Origin: Stramonita haemastoma
Lineage: Eukaryota > Mollusca > Gastropoda > Neogastropoda > Muricidae
DNA: 64,000 nt
Reading direction: 5' to 3'
Assembly (NCBI GenBank): GCA_030674155.1
Contig: CM060320.1
Coordinates: forward strand, 11,983,637-12,047,636
The notes under the pieces were generated by a model, which had not been told where the DNA came from, did no database searches, and was given only the letters and a program-made list of their open reading frames with translations. Shown here in pieces: positions 63,383 through 64,000 of the stretch; position 1 is the stretch's first letter, and every line of letters begins with the position of its first letter. The position numbers and the translations under genes were made by a program.

Positions 63383-64000
63383 CTGTTGATCAGACACACA
63401 CACAATGCATCTTTTTTTACCCATTCGGCTGCACTCAAATTATTATTAGCTTTATGAACATATCAGTCTATTACTTCACGAGTGCTCATTCCTGGGGCTT
63501 AATATTGTAATAACAGTCAGCGATAACATGTGCACAAAACAGCTATTTTTGGATATATATAGAAGGTTTATATATCAAATAATATCCACATCTGTTGCCA
63601 ACTATCACAGATCATACAGCGGCTGTCACAACAGGACAAGAACAGAGAAGCAGCAGTAATTTAGCATCATTGATTTTTCCTGGCAAGAGGAAGTGAGGAG
63701 TGTCCTCTGACCTAAAGAGGACACACTATGCTTGTTAGGCATGATCACTGCTTTTTCTACTGTGAGAGGAAACATCAAAGCAACAAAGATACATGTTATT
63801 CTGGAGTAAAAAAAAAAAAAAAAAAAAAAAAAGGAAAAAAAGCATGATTTTAATAAACGTACTAATGGGCAAGATGATCTGGATATTTTTTTTCAAACTC
63901 CTTTGGTCGAAGTGTCATGGGGTGGGGTAAAATGGTGACAGGGGCACAGGTAGAGTAGGGCAGGGAGAAAGAGTGGTGTGTGGATTTGAACAATTTCATA
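63383..64000 (-). other. ZFPL1 intron, right edge of window
   Basis: Upstream (5') of the first visible ZFPL1 exon. No match to the missing N-terminal zinc-finger exon was seen. It contains A-runs at 63809-63832. Confidence 0.55.

Overview
This window looks like nuclear DNA from an invertebrate animal, most likely a marine gastropod mollusc. The evidence is small exons with GT/AG introns of 0.5-4 kb, very dense (CA)n/(GT)n, (ATC)n and (TA)n microsatellites, and many dispersed tRNA-derived and 5S-like SINEs of the kind common in molluscs. There are no operons, ribosome binding sites or CRISPR arrays. The species assignment is inference; the eukaryotic gene structure is seen directly.

Three protein-coding genes are supported, all as spliced exons rather than long ORFs. 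(1) Positions 5949-28632 (+): the last 17 coding exons of a TOGARAM1/crescerin-like gene, covering a disordered linker, TOG3, a second linker, TOG4 and the stop codon. The N-terminal TOG1-TOG2 half must lie left of the window. (2) Positions 49537-40952 (-): all six coding exons of a CGRRF1-like RING-finger gene, with its 3' end facing that of TOGARAM1. (3) Positions 63382-59430 (-): the last four coding exons of ZFPL1, a Golgi zinc-finger membrane protein; its first exon(s) lie right of the window. The three genes have unrelated roles: ciliary microtubules, an ER/ubiquitin RING protein, and cis-Golgi structure. Nothing suggests they act together.

Region by region: 1-5.9 kb is intron or upstream sequence of TOGARAM1 full of repeats. 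5.9-28.6 kb is TOGARAM1. 28.6-41 kb is a gene-poor convergent interval with a 36-bp minisatellite and one unexplained ORF. 41-49.6 kb is CGRRF1, whose introns hold a TIR transposon with a SINE nested in it. 49.6-59.4 kb is intergenic, with a 5'-truncated LINE and long simple repeats. 59.4-64 kb is ZFPL1.

The main observation is that splice sites and protein similarity are well preserved, yet at least seven of the 17 TOGARAM1 exons and one CGRRF1 exon change reading frame internally. Nearly all cases are explained by one missing base in a G/C-rich tract. This points to uncorrected sequencing deletions rather than a decayed gene, and it would defeat automatic gene prediction here. Other points of interest are a SINE whose head combines a tRNA-like A box with a 5S rRNA-like segment, a TTAA-flanked transposon with different palindromes at each end, and tandem repeats in two introns that multiply candidate splicing signals. 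I did not find a convincing new biological system.
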